From Parapedobacter sp964498395 (GTDB lineage Bacteria > Bacteroidota > Bacteroidia > Sphingobacteriales > Sphingobacteriaceae): DNA of 64,000 nt. A program made the position numbers and the translations under genes. Shown piece after piece: positions 26,842 through 35,363 of the stretch. The number at the start of each line of letters is the position of its first letter. The stretch's first letter is position 1. The DNA is taken from NCBI GenBank assembly GCA_964498395.1, contig CAZCHE010000007.1, forward strand, positions 62,001 to 126,000, written 5' to 3'. The notes below the pieces were generated by a model. That model saw nothing but the letters and a program-made list of their open reading frames with translations. It ran no database searches and was not told the DNA's origin.

Positions 26842-29346
26842 TCAATGCGAAGGATCTATTCGTTTTAAGTTGCTGTTTAATTGTAGGGCCTCTCCTTGTT
26901 TTGTTTGGAAAGTGGCTGTATGCCTCCCAAGCCGTAGCGTCAATTGCCCCCCCTTTTCTGAACGGATGAATGCTTCTTTAAATTGACCGCCTTCCCAAGA
27001 AAGGTTGATAACGAACCCACCCCGTGCCCGCAATCCATCAACAGCACCCTCTGGGAGCGCTGTTGGCAATGAGGGCAACAAATGTACCTCAAAACCGTTA
27101 TCTGCAAGGGGCACATGGCTTTGCACAAGCATTTCGGCTATCGCCGCTGTAGCACCGAAGTTACCATCGATTTGGAAGGGCGGATGGTCATCAAATAGAT
27201 TAGGTAATGTCTTTTCACGCAGCAATACTGAAAGCAATTTATACGCATGATCACCGTCATGCAGGCGGTTCCACATGTTGATTTTCCATGCTAAGCCCCA
27301 CCCCGTGCCATCGTCACCCCTAGCCACGAGGGTTTTCCTTGCCGCCTCGGCAAGTTCGGGGGTTGCGCTTACGGAAATTTGATTGCCCGGATGCAACGCG
27401 AATAAGTGCGACGTATGCCGATGGTGTGGTTCCACTTCCTGATAGTCCTCCGCCCATTCCATCACCCTGCCCGTCACCTGGCTAATCCGAATGGGTGCCA
27501 ATCTGGAAAGCGTTTCCAAACAGGTATCGCGAAATGCGTTGTCCACCCCCAAGATATCACTGGCAGCTATGCAGTTCGTCAACAAATCGTGTATGATTTC
27601 GATATCCATCGTCGCACCATAGGTGAATACCGATTGTTCTCCATTGGGCAGAAAGAATGCATTTTCGGGCGAGTAGGAGGGATTTGTCACCAATTTCCCC
27701 GCCACTGGCGTACCTACTGGAGCTTCCACGAGGAAGTCCAGGATGAATGCAGCAGCGCCCTTCATCAGCGGATAGGCCCGCTCCCGCAGGAAAGCGGTGT
27801 CTAATGTATAACAGTAATGTTCCCATGGATGCTGTGCTAACCATGCCGCCCCCATAGGCCAAATGCCCTGTGGTCCGTCTGCCGGAGCGGTAAAGCCCCA
27901 TGCATCCGTTAAATGGTGTACCACCCACCCATCCGCGCCGTACAACACGTTGGCGGTACGAGATCCCGGCTTTACCAATGCCGCTGCCAGATCAAACAAT
28001 GGCAGGTGCATTTCCGACAGGTTGGTAATCTCGGCAGGCCAATAATTCATTTGCAGGTTGATATTGGTATGATAATCTGCATTCCATGGTGGATTCATCT
28101 GCCAAGCCCACAGCCCTTGCAAATTGGCTGGCATCGTGCCGGGTCGGGAACTGGCAATCAAGAGGTAACGACCATATTGAAAAAACGTTTCCACAAGGGA
28201 TGGATGGGGTTGTCCTGTTTTTCTTGCATCCGCTAGCAGTTCATCGGTCGCCAATTGTTGGCCTTTGTCATCCTGAGCAGCCAGTTTGAGTTGCACACGA
28301 CCATAGTATTGCTGATGTTCACTAATATGGGCGGTCTTAATGGCTTCATACGGCTGGTCCAAGGCACCTGCAATGAATTGGCCGCAAACTTCTTCGGGGA
28401 TACCCGGAAAATCGAATACACCATCGTGGATACGCTCAAGACCAGGATAATTGGTCGCCCCTGCGATGTAAAGCGTTAATGTGTCTGCTCCCGCTACGGA
28501 TAAGACGTCGTTATCGAAGCCGACACTTCCGCCCTGCGCAACAGCTTTCACCTGCGCTGCAAAACGGAGACCTCGGGCGTTGCCTTCTTTGTCTTTAACA
28601 GGGAGCCTTCCTTTCAACAACAGCGATGTGGCATCGGCGGGATGCGGTGCCGTCTCCGCATCCTGTTGACGCTTCAACATAAACGAGCCGTTGATTTTTC
28701 CAGTGTCGCTTGCGGTGAACCGTACAATGATGACATTGTGCGCTGCTGATGCGAAGCTCTCTCGGGTAAACCAAACGCCTTCGTGCTGATAACGTACCGA
28801 AACGATACCTGTTGCCAAATCAAGATCCCTTGTGTAAGCATCAGCCGTGAGGTGTGGCGTGTCGTACCACAGTTCGCCGAGTGATTGATAGGGTTTTATA
28901 TGCTTAGGGAGCCCCATCATCGTTTGTTCCGCCAGTTTGACGGCCTCATTGTTTTTGTCTTCGAAGAGGAGACGCTGTATTTCAGGCAGTGCCGTTAACG
29001 ATTCGGGGTTATTCGGATCCAACGCATACCCATCCCAAAGTGTGCTTTCATTCAATTGGATACGCTCATCAGCCACACCGCCGAAAACCATCCCTCCCAA
29101 TTGCCCGTTACCGATGGGCAACGCTTCCTCCCATACACGGGCGGATTGCTTGTACCACAACACGTTTTGCCCCATAGGCCGGGTGCCTGCCGAGCTAAAT
29201 TTCGTCCGGTCTGCCCACTCGGCATTGATATCGCCGGTACGTGTGCTGGCAGGTGTGGTATCGCTAGTGAGGACCGTTTGCTCTTGGGCAACAGCAAAAA
29301 TGCAAGAAAACAAACACAGAGCAATGGGTATGGACTTCTCCAGCAT
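26842..29346 (-). CDS. GH95 alpha-L-fucosidase
   Basis: Removes terminal alpha-1,2-linked L-fucose (some members alpha-L-galactose). 834 residues with a signal peptide (IFAVAQ). GH95 landmarks: EALPIGNGQLGGMVFGG near the start, the NADYHTNINLQMNYW segment with the two catalytic asparagines, YSPENAFF with the catalytic glutamate, HRHTSHLFALHPG, and HPPFQIDGNFGATAAIAEML with the aspartate region. All expected catalytic positions appear intact. It is the most upstream PUL 1 gene, 165 bases before the sensor gene on the same strand. Confidence 0.93.
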   Translation of the reverse strand: MLEKSIPIALCLFSCIFAVAQEQTVLTSDTTPASTRTGDINAEWADRTKFSSAGTRPMGQNVLWYKQSARVWEEALPIGNGQLGGMVFGGVADERIQLNESTLWDGYALDPNNPESLTALPEIQRLLFEDKNNEAVKLAEQTMMGLPKHIKPYQSLGELWYDTPHLTADAYTRDLDLATGIVSVRYQHEGVWFTRESFASAAHNVIIVRFTASDTGKINGSFMLKRQQDAETAPHPADATSLLLKGRLPVKDKEGNARGLRFAAQVKAVAQGGSVGFDNDVLSVAGADTLTLYIAGATNYPGLERIHDGVFDFPGIPEEVCGQFIAGALDQPYEAIKTAHISEHQQYYGRVQLKLAAQDDKGQQLATDELLADARKTGQPHPSLVETFFQYGRYLLIASSRPGTMPANLQGLWAWQMNPPWNADYHTNINLQMNYWPAEITNLSEMHLPLFDLAAALVKPGSRTANVLYGADGWVVHHLTDAWGFTAPADGPQGIWPMGAAWLAQHPWEHYCYTLDTAFLRERAYPLMKGAAAFILDFLVEAPVGTPVAGKLVTNPSYSPENAFFLPNGEQSVFTYGATMDIEIIHDLLTNCIAASDILGVDNAFRDTCLETLSRLAPIRISQVTGRVMEWAEDYQEVEPHHRHTSHLFALHPGNQISVSATPELAEAARKTLVARGDDGTGWGLAWKINMWNRLHDGDHAYKLLSVLLREKTLPNLFDDHPPFQIDGNFGATAAIAEMLVQSHVPLADNGFEVHLLPSLPTALPEGAVDGLRARGGFVINLSWEGGQFKEAFIRSEKGGQLTLRLGRHTATFQTKQGEALQLNSNLKRIDPSH

Positions 29347-29421
29347 AGATCAATTCGTTTATCTTTGATTATTAACAATCTCTTCCTAAAGATAGTCATT
29401 TCACCCAAACATCAAAAAATA

Positions 29422-29442
29422 ATACATAATTTTCTTATGTAT
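29422..29442. promoter_or_regulatory. Inverted repeat before padR
   Basis: ATACATAA and TTATGTAT, a perfect 8-bp inverted repeat with a 5-base centre, covers the -33 region of the padR promoter. PadR regulators bind ATGT/ACAT-type dyads, although the order of the half-sites here (ACAT then ATGT) is the reverse of the best-known boxes. It is a probable autoregulatory operator. Confidence 0.55.
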
Positions 29443-29454
29443 ATAGAAAAATTA

Positions 29455-29462
29455 TATATTTG
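29455..29462 (+). promoter_or_regulatory. padR promoter -7 element
   Basis: TATATTTG matches TAnnTTTG exactly. It ends only 4 bases before the padR ATG (29467), so transcription would begin at or next to the start codon, giving a leaderless or near-leaderless mRNA. A T-rich TTTTC at 29430-29434 sits at the -33 distance. Confidence 0.55.
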
Positions 29463-29466
29463 TCTT

Positions 29467-29805
29467 ATGAGTGCGGCGAAACTACTGAAAGGTACGCTTC
29501 AGACGATTATCCTGAAGCTATTGGAAGACCACGATAAGATGTACGGTTATGAAATCACCCAAAAGGTGAAGGAACTAAGCAATGGTGAATTCAAGCTTAC
29601 GGAGGGGGCGTTATATCCGGCATTGCACAAACTGGAGGCCGATGGATTATTGGAAACCAGCACGGAGTTAGTGGACGGCCGTGTGCGCAAGTATTATGCG
29701 CTTTCCATAGATGGACAAACCGAAGTCAAGGAAAAAATGAGTGAAGCGGCTATTTTCATCGAGAAACTGCAACAGGTATTGAATCTTAACCCTAGTGTAT
29801 CATGA
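29467..29805 (+). CDS. PadR-family transcription regulator
   Basis: A 112-residue winged-helix repressor. It has the family opening KLLKGTLQTIILKLL, then MYGYEITQKV, EGALYPALHKLEADGLLE (recognition helix) and the GRVRKYYAL wing, with a C-terminal dimerisation helix. Family starts support the ATG at 29467, although the frame is open far upstream. The stop overlaps the next gene by four bases (ATGA), so the three-gene unit is co-translated. The inverted repeat over the promoter suggests autoregulation. Confidence 0.93.
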   Translation: MSAAKLLKGTLQTIILKLLEDHDKMYGYEITQKVKELSNGEFKLTEGALYPALHKLEADGLLETSTELVDGRVRKYYALSIDGQTEVKEKMSEAAIFIEKLQQVLNLNPSVS

Positions 29806-30530
29806 ATACATTATTACCATACGAACACAACTGGATTACCAACCGACTGAAAATATACCGAATTAAGTATGCGGAAATATACAATGAGGTATTTGACCAC
29901 ATCCTATCTGCATGTGAAGACAAGCGGCGACATGGCGACACGCGACCTATCCTTTCGCTGTTTCAAGAAACGATGGACCAAGATATCGGCAGCCACCAAG
30001 GCATTGTGCAAATGACGGAAGATCGGGAGTACACGCTTAAGAAAACACTAAAAGTCTCATTAACGACTGAGTTCAAAAGTTACTTTAGCTCCACAAAGCT
30101 TTTGACCCCCTTTGGTGTTGCATGCGTCGTCTATTTTAGCGCCCAATTACTTCAATTGAATCCTAACTGGTTAGTCATCTTCTCCATCCTACTATCATGG
30201 GTTCCTTATTTTTACCTGTTGGTCATCGGCACAAAAAATGGCTACTTACGCACCATCACCAGCAAACGCAAAACCTCGTTGGTCAACCGGTTGATGTTTG
30301 GGATCTCCAATACGATGTTTGTGGGATTTTATGCAGGCTTATTCTGTATGCCAAGCCTAACGGCGCTATTTCCAATAGGTCTTTCGGGATCCAATACGGT
30401 CAAAAGTCTGATCCATTTCCTTGGACACCCGGGCTTTGCCCTGATCATCGCGGTACAAGAGGCCTATACGTTGTCTTTTATCAAGATAGCCAATACCGAT
30501 TACCGTCGATTAATCCAGCAACTTGGCTAG
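29802..30530 (+). CDS. PadR-operon membrane protein 1
   Basis: A 242-residue integral membrane protein. The N-terminal ~90 residues are a soluble helical domain with YAEIYNEVFDHILSACEDKR, resembling domains found in PadR-associated membrane proteins. Four hydrophobic spans follow, at about 100-117, 122-142, 163-185 and 205-225. The next gene has a related N-terminal motif and similar layout, so the two look like diverged paralogues. The function is unknown; PadR-linked membrane proteins often respond to envelope stress. Confidence 0.75.
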   Translation: MNTLLPYEHNWITNRLKIYRIKYAEIYNEVFDHILSACEDKRRHGDTRPILSLFQETMDQDIGSHQGIVQMTEDREYTLKKTLKVSLTTEFKSYFSSTKLLTPFGVACVVYFSAQLLQLNPNWLVIFSILLSWVPYFYLLVIGTKNGYLRTITSKRKTSLVNRLMFGISNTMFVGFYAGLFCMPSLTALFPIGLSGSNTVKSLIHFLGHPGFALIIAVQEAYTLSFIKIANTDYRRLIQQLG

Positions 30531-30540
30531 CATTCCGACC

Positions 30541-31218
30541 ATGAGACTCAGTCAAGAACAACTTACAGCCATTAGGCAATTCATTAGCAAACGGGGCTTT
30601 ACGGCCATCGATTTGCAATTGGAAATCATTGACCACGTGGCCTGCCGCGTCGAAGACAAGCTCCGGGAGAATCCTGCATTGTGTTTCGAACAGGCGTTGC
30701 AGCAGACGCATGCGGAGTTTGGTGTCCACGGATTTAGTGTTGTTGAAGAATCCATGATAGCGTCCTTAAACCGGAAGTACCTCAACCAGGTAGGACAAGC
30801 GTTTATGACATGGATTACGTTTCCCCGCGTGATCATTACCGGAGGGATTGCCATGTTGCTGTATCACCTTTTTTTCATTATCCCTCCCGCCAACATCATT
30901 ATTTCAGCAGCGGTAGGCTATATGGGCATTGCGATATGGGCATTGTTCCAACAACAGCGGCTCAGGATGCGCTATGGTAAGATGCTGACGATGAGTGCTA
31001 CTTCCTCTTTTGTTTTTTTCCCGGGCTTTATTTTACAGTTCGGATTACTATATTCGGAGCAGATCACCGCACATTGGACTTGGGCCAGCGGTTACACCTT
31101 GATGATCTTGCTTTTTGCCTTTCTATTCACCGCTACTTTCCGGGTCATGAAATTCGCAACTGATCGATGTCTGGAATTGAGAGCACAATATTTACAGGTA
31201 TTGGAACCTGAGAAATAA
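30541..31218 (+). CDS. PadR-operon membrane protein 2
   Basis: A 225-residue membrane protein, paralogous in layout to its neighbour: an N-terminal helical domain (LQLEIIDHVACRVEDKL) then four hydrophobic spans. The ATG at 30541 is chosen because the extension to 30523 overlaps the preceding gene. It is the last gene of the padR unit. A weak AT-rich hairpin (31278-31295) lies downstream and may be its terminator. Confidence 0.75.
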   Translation: MRLSQEQLTAIRQFISKRGFTAIDLQLEIIDHVACRVEDKLRENPALCFEQALQQTHAEFGVHGFSVVEESMIASLNRKYLNQVGQAFMTWITFPRVIITGGIAMLLYHLFFIIPPANIIISAAVGYMGIAIWALFQQQRLRMRYGKMLTMSATSSFVFFPGFILQFGLLYSEQITAHWTWASGYTLMILLFAFLFTATFRVMKFATDRCLELRAQYLQVLEPEK

Positions 31219-31300
31219 CTGCTCATTTAACCAATCAACACGTCAACCAACTACCACCATACCATCGTTAATGTTAAAAAATGCAAAAGCATTTTGATTT

Positions 31301-31331
31301 TACGAATCGTTTCGTACTTTTGAAGTACGAA
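31301..31331. promoter_or_regulatory. BlaI-type operator and promoter
   Basis: TTCGTACTT (31311-31319) and AAGTACGAA (31323-31331) form a perfect 9-bp inverted repeat around a 3-base centre. A second, perfect 6-bp repeat TACGAA/TTCGTA occupies 31301-31316 and shares its right arm. The -7 element TACTTTTG (31315-31322) lies inside the main dyad, with TTTG at 31293-31296 as a -33 at 18 bp. BlaI dimers bound here would shut the promoter. Confidence 0.8.
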
Positions 31332-31347
31332 GCATATCGTATTTAAT

Positions 31348-31719
31348 ATGACTTATCAGAAGCCAACGGAAAGTGAACTGGAAATCCTGCAAGTTTTATG
31401 GGAAAAAGGGCAGGCCAGCGTTCGGGATGTCCACGAAGTATTGTTGAAAAACCGGGATGTGGGCTATACGACCACATTGAAGATCATGCAAATCATGCAT
31501 GAAAAAGGGCTGGTCAATAGGGATAGCTCGGCGCGAACACATCTTTACACGGCCAATGTGGGCCGGGAGTCGACACAACAACACCTGCTCGATAAGATGA
31601 TCGACAATGTATTCAATGGATCAGCAGCACGGTTGGTGATGCAGGCACTGGGAAATCACAAGGCCAGTGCGACAGAAATTGCCGAGATAAAAAAATACCT
31701 CGATAACTTAAACAAATAA
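31348..31719 (+). CDS. BlaI/MecI-family repressor
   Basis: A 123-residue winged-helix repressor. It has the family opening PTESELEILQVLWEKGQASV, the recognition region VGYTTTLKIMQIMHEKGLV, and the C-terminal dimerisation helix. It would bind the dyad in its own promoter and be inactivated after signalling by the BlaR1-like protease encoded 5 bases downstream. The regulated genes beyond this operon are unknown; the window's beta-lactamase lacks a similar dyad by eye. Confidence 0.93.
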   Translation: MTYQKPTESELEILQVLWEKGQASVRDVHEVLLKNRDVGYTTTLKIMQIMHEKGLVNRDSSARTHLYTANVGRESTQQHLLDKMIDNVFNGSAARLVMQALGNHKASATEIAEIKKYLDNLNK

Positions 31720-31724
31720 TAGTT

Positions 31725-33695
31725 ATGGAAAATTTTGGCCCATTAATTTTTAAAGGCTTGGGATGGGGTATCGTCCATTCCTTGTGGATGGGGGCTGTCT
31801 TATATGGCTTCCTGATGTTACTTTTCCAATTCCTGAACTGGCGTGCTCGCTCAAAGGCGTTTATGCTGGCTACTGCGCTATGCATGCTGTTGGCATTTTT
31901 TTGTGCTACCGTGCTGTACCACCTGTTTAATGGAGCGGGGGCAAAGGAGGGGGCAATAGCTATTTCGGATATCGACAGTGTACTTTTCCTTTCAAGCAAT
32001 TTCAATGGCTCGACCCCATTCAAAATGCAGGTGGAATATTTCTTTCCGATCATTATCGTTTGCTACACCCTTGGTGTGCTGTTTCAGTTGGTTGTCGTGG
32101 TCAATAGTTTCCGCAAGCTCTACACCATTCGCCGACGAGGATTATTGGATGTACCTGAATCCTGGAAAGCCATGCTGGCGCGTAAAAAACAGCAAATAGG
32201 GCTTAGCATTCCCATCGCGTTCCGCTTTTCTACATTGGTGGATGTACCTGCGGTGGTGGGCCATTTCAAACCGGTCATCCTTTTTCCGATGGCCTTGTTT
32301 TCAGGCATAAGCATGGAGCAGGTGGAAGCAGTGCTCATCCATGAACTGGCACACATCAAACGACGCGATTACCTGATTAATATCGTCAAAACGATAACGG
32401 AGACTTTGTTGTTCTTCAATCCATTTGTATGGTTGATCAGCCGACAGCTTGAGGTGGAGCGGGAGAATGCCTGTGATGATGTGGTTGTCCATTTGACCGC
32501 CAAGCCTGTGCACTACGCACGGACACTCCTTTGGTTGGAAGAACATCGACAACAACCCACGCATCGGTTAGCTATGCAAGCTGTGAACAAGAAAAAGCAC
32601 TTGCTACATCGGATTCAACGAATGACTAATATGCGAAGAACCGATTTCAATATTAAACATAAGCTGGCAGTCCTGACATTGGTGCTGGGCTGTATAGCCT
32701 CAATCGCTTGGGTGAACCCTTTAATCACAGAAACGGAATCGGCCGAGGCGCCTATGTTGCCGTTTGCTGCAATTAGTGAAGATAAAGGCTTTCTGGAAGA
32801 TTCCACTAACAACATGTTTTTTCAAGTAGTTGCCCTCGATACGTTCGCAGTCCACGACGACACTTCGACGATTACATTCATCGGCAAGGACGGCGTTGCG
32901 CACAGTTTTGAAGGCTACGAAAAGCTGCCAGATAGCTTGAAAGCAATGGTAGATGGTTCGCCTCGGCATCGCCCAGATTCCCTTCGAATTATCTACAGTG
33001 GGCCGGAATGGCAGAAAAAAATGGAGCGGATGCAGTTGTCGAAAGCAGAACGAGGTAAAATAACCGAACGCGTACACCTTCATCTGGATTCATTGAATAA
33101 GTTGTTCGATTCAAAAGAATGGAAGGAAGGATTTGGTTCGATAGCGCAGCATATCGATATCATCCGTCAGCAAGGTGATTCCATCCGTGCGCATTTTGAT
33201 TCATCGGTATGGAGAGAAAAACTAAAAGCACATGCAGATACCTTAGCTAGATTCTACAATTCTCCCGAAGGAAAAAAGGCACGGGAGGAATTAAAAAGGA
33301 AGCTGGAGGAAAACAAAGCCAACTTCGCGGAGTGGCGGGATATGATGATCCAGCAAGATCGGATTGCAAAACAACACATGGATTCTATCAAGGCACACTT
33401 CGACTCGCCGGAATGGAAAAGCAAAATGGACCAATGGAAGCGAGAAGGCCGTGACACCACGGTCGTATGGCCGTCCATGACCATCGAAGGACCGAAAGCT
33501 GACGTAGAACAATTGCTGGAGCTCCAAGAACAGTTACAGATCTTACGCAAGCAGGATTTAACCGCTAGCCAACTTCAACGCATCGAAACTCAGATGAGGG
33601 AATACCAGCAACAGCACCAGTTGCTCGAACAGCACCAGAAGCAATACATAGACGGCAGTATCAAACCTTGGTTCAACTTGAGAACCGATAGATAA
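31725..33695 (+). CDS. BlaR1/MecR1-like M56 membrane metallopeptidase with repeat tail
   Basis: A membrane sensor-protease that would cleave or trigger cleavage of the BlaI partner. N-terminal spans are at about 12-35, 46-66, 105-126 and 314-330. The zinc motif HELAH is at 206-210 with the ENACDD glutamate region at 247-252. After the last span, a ~320-residue extracytoplasmic tail replaces the penicillin-binding domain of true BlaR1. It has charged helices with five copies of an FDSxEWKxKM-like motif (about 423-436, 458-470, 488-500, 508-520, 556-568) and a Gln-rich coiled coil to the end. The signal sensed is unknown. Confidence 0.88.
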   Translation: MENFGPLIFKGLGWGIVHSLWMGAVLYGFLMLLFQFLNWRARSKAFMLATALCMLLAFFCATVLYHLFNGAGAKEGAIAISDIDSVLFLSSNFNGSTPFKMQVEYFFPIIIVCYTLGVLFQLVVVVNSFRKLYTIRRRGLLDVPESWKAMLARKKQQIGLSIPIAFRFSTLVDVPAVVGHFKPVILFPMALFSGISMEQVEAVLIHELAHIKRRDYLINIVKTITETLLFFNPFVWLISRQLEVERENACDDVVVHLTAKPVHYARTLLWLEEHRQQPTHRLAMQAVNKKKHLLHRIQRMTNMRRTDFNIKHKLAVLTLVLGCIASIAWVNPLITETESAEAPMLPFAAISEDKGFLEDSTNNMFFQVVALDTFAVHDDTSTITFIGKDGVAHSFEGYEKLPDSLKAMVDGSPRHRPDSLRIIYSGPEWQKKMERMQLSKAERGKITERVHLHLDSLNKLFDSKEWKEGFGSIAQHIDIIRQQGDSIRAHFDSSVWREKLKAHADTLARFYNSPEGKKAREELKRKLEENKANFAEWRDMMIQQDRIAKQHMDSIKAHFDSPEWKSKMDQWKREGRDTTVVWPSMTIEGPKADVEQLLELQEQLQILRKQDLTASQLQRIETQMREYQQQHQLLEQHQKQYIDGSIKPWFNLRTDR

Positions 33696-33698
33696 CTT

Positions 33699-33740
33699 TA
33701 CGCTTCTTTTTACAAGCCTCCGCTTGTAAAAAGAAGCGTA
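33699..33740. terminator. Perfect 19-bp hairpin between convergent genes
   Basis: TACGCTTCTTTTTACAAGC pairs without mismatch with 33722-33740 across a 4-base CTCC loop. It starts 3 bases after the stop of the M56 gene and ends 10 bases before the stop of the convergent phosphoesterase gene. It is best read as a bidirectional transcription terminator. Confidence 0.85.
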
Positions 33741-33750
33741 AGGTCAACCA

Positions 33751-35352
33751 CTACTTTCTTTCGGCGATGCGATAGGTACGCGTACCCGTATGGGTACGGC
33801 CGAACCGATCGGTGGCACGCACTTCGATCGTATGCTCCCCTACCTCCAACGTAGCTGGAAGCGGTGCTTGCCACAAGTGGGAACTGGGTTGCGGATTACT
33901 TGGCCTACGACCGGTCAGCAACGTGTCTAATAAATCATAGCGACCCACAGCATATACATAAGCTGGATCGGGAACAGGTGTAAACGTCATGGCTTGCCAC
34001 TCCCCATCATCAATCCGGTATTGCACCGTATCGTGCTCATGTCCCATATAGAAATTGGCATAGATTGCAGCGGCTCGGCCTCGGCCTTTTGCCACCACCT
34101 TGGGCGCAAAAACACCAATCTGATGCGTCGCGGGCTCTCCCGCCACTTTATAATCCAACTGGTATGCATTACCGTTCACTTGAAGAAAGGCATACCCTTT
34201 TCGTGTACCATCACGCATGGTAGAAACGGGAATCCCCTGATCATTGTGCTCCCCGCTATACCAGTCACCCGAAGTGGTGCCTACATTGTATTCATGATGG
34301 GGTTCATCCCGAAGCCATCCGTTATCGGCATCATGCAGGAATTGACGCTGCAGATGCGTATGGGCCGAAAGGCTAAGGGTATGGGGATAGTCTTTCAGGA
34401 GGGAGAAAAGCCGGGCACGATCCGCCTTACGAAAGGTACCATCCGGATCGAAATCTTCGTCATATAATGGAATATGCAATGCGATGACCACCAATTTGTC
34501 ATGCGGCACGTGTTTCAGGTTGTTTTCCACAAAATCCAATTGATCCTGGCGCAAGCCACCCCAATACCCATTGCCATCACGGGGATCGGGGTAAAGAATA
34601 TCATCCAACACGATAAAATGGGCATTACCATAATTGAAGGCGTAGTTGGCTGGACCAAAATTGGCTTCAAAGGTTTCATCACTCAGGTGGTCTTCCTTTA
34701 CATCAAAATTCATGTCATGGTTTCCCATCACATTGTACATCGGGATACCAATTCTGGCAATTTGCTTGATGTAGGGTTGGTGCAGGGTAAGGGTGTTATT
34801 GACCAAGTCGCCTAACACCAACCCAAACTGAGGCCCCCGGATACCTTCCACCTCTCCGATAATCGCTTTTGCAAATGCATCCAAATCATCGAGATCCGTC
34901 GGCTGGGGGTCGCCAAACACCAATACGGAAAATTCATCTTCCTCGGGGCTGGGCACCAATGGGAAATCGATTTGCCCAGGCAGCGGACCCGTTGGGGCAA
35001 CACCGGGAAACTCCAATTTGGGAGATCCTTGGGGTTTGTGGATGTAATAGAAAGCCGGTAGCTTGTCGGCTGTCGTCGGAACGGCATAATCCCGAGGTTT
35101 GATGACAAAGATGATATTATCATCACCCACGGGAAGCCGATACCGTCCCTGTGCATCGGTCAGTACCACCTCCACACCGTTGGATACCGACACACCGGGT
35201 AATCCTTGTTCTCCGCGATCTCGGTGGCCATTCTGGTTTTGGTCTACGAATACCACACCCGTAGCGTGCTGTTGTGCATAGGCCAGTTGCATTACCAAGA
35301 TGCATACGGCCATCATCATGATGTTTCTAATCATAGCATATGTAGTTTTCAA
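33751..35352 (-). CDS. Secreted calcineurin-like phosphoesterase (copy 1)
   Basis: An exported metallophosphoesterase, 533 residues. The signal peptide ends QLAYAQ. The N-terminal ~100-residue SdrD-like/prealbumin-fold domain has a calcium-loop-like DQNQNGHRDRGEQGLPGV. The central metal-binding motifs are in order: GDPQ, GDLV, MGNHD, ALHIP and SAHTH. The C-terminal domain is an Ig-like fold. It is a close paralogue of the gene at 44997-46577. It lies 11 bases after the Oar-type receptor, so it probably acts on the compound that receptor imports or binds. The substrate is unknown. Confidence 0.88.
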   Translation of the reverse strand: MKTTYAMIRNIMMMAVCILVMQLAYAQQHATGVVFVDQNQNGHRDRGEQGLPGVSVSNGVEVVLTDAQGRYRLPVGDDNIIFVIKPRDYAVPTTADKLPAFYYIHKPQGSPKLEFPGVAPTGPLPGQIDFPLVPSPEEDEFSVLVFGDPQPTDLDDLDAFAKAIIGEVEGIRGPQFGLVLGDLVNNTLTLHQPYIKQIARIGIPMYNVMGNHDMNFDVKEDHLSDETFEANFGPANYAFNYGNAHFIVLDDILYPDPRDGNGYWGGLRQDQLDFVENNLKHVPHDKLVVIALHIPLYDEDFDPDGTFRKADRARLFSLLKDYPHTLSLSAHTHLQRQFLHDADNGWLRDEPHHEYNVGTTSGDWYSGEHNDQGIPVSTMRDGTRKGYAFLQVNGNAYQLDYKVAGEPATHQIGVFAPKVVAKGRGRAAAIYANFYMGHEHDTVQYRIDDGEWQAMTFTPVPDPAYVYAVGRYDLLDTLLTGRRPSNPQPSSHLWQAPLPATLEVGEHTIEVRATDRFGRTHTGTRTYRIAERK

Positions 35353-35363
35353 TGGATAAAATA

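Noticed and set aside
29360..29367. TATCTTTG promoter element on the plus strand 100 bases before padR
   Set aside because: A perfect -7 match but no -33 partner, and a better-placed element exists at 29455.
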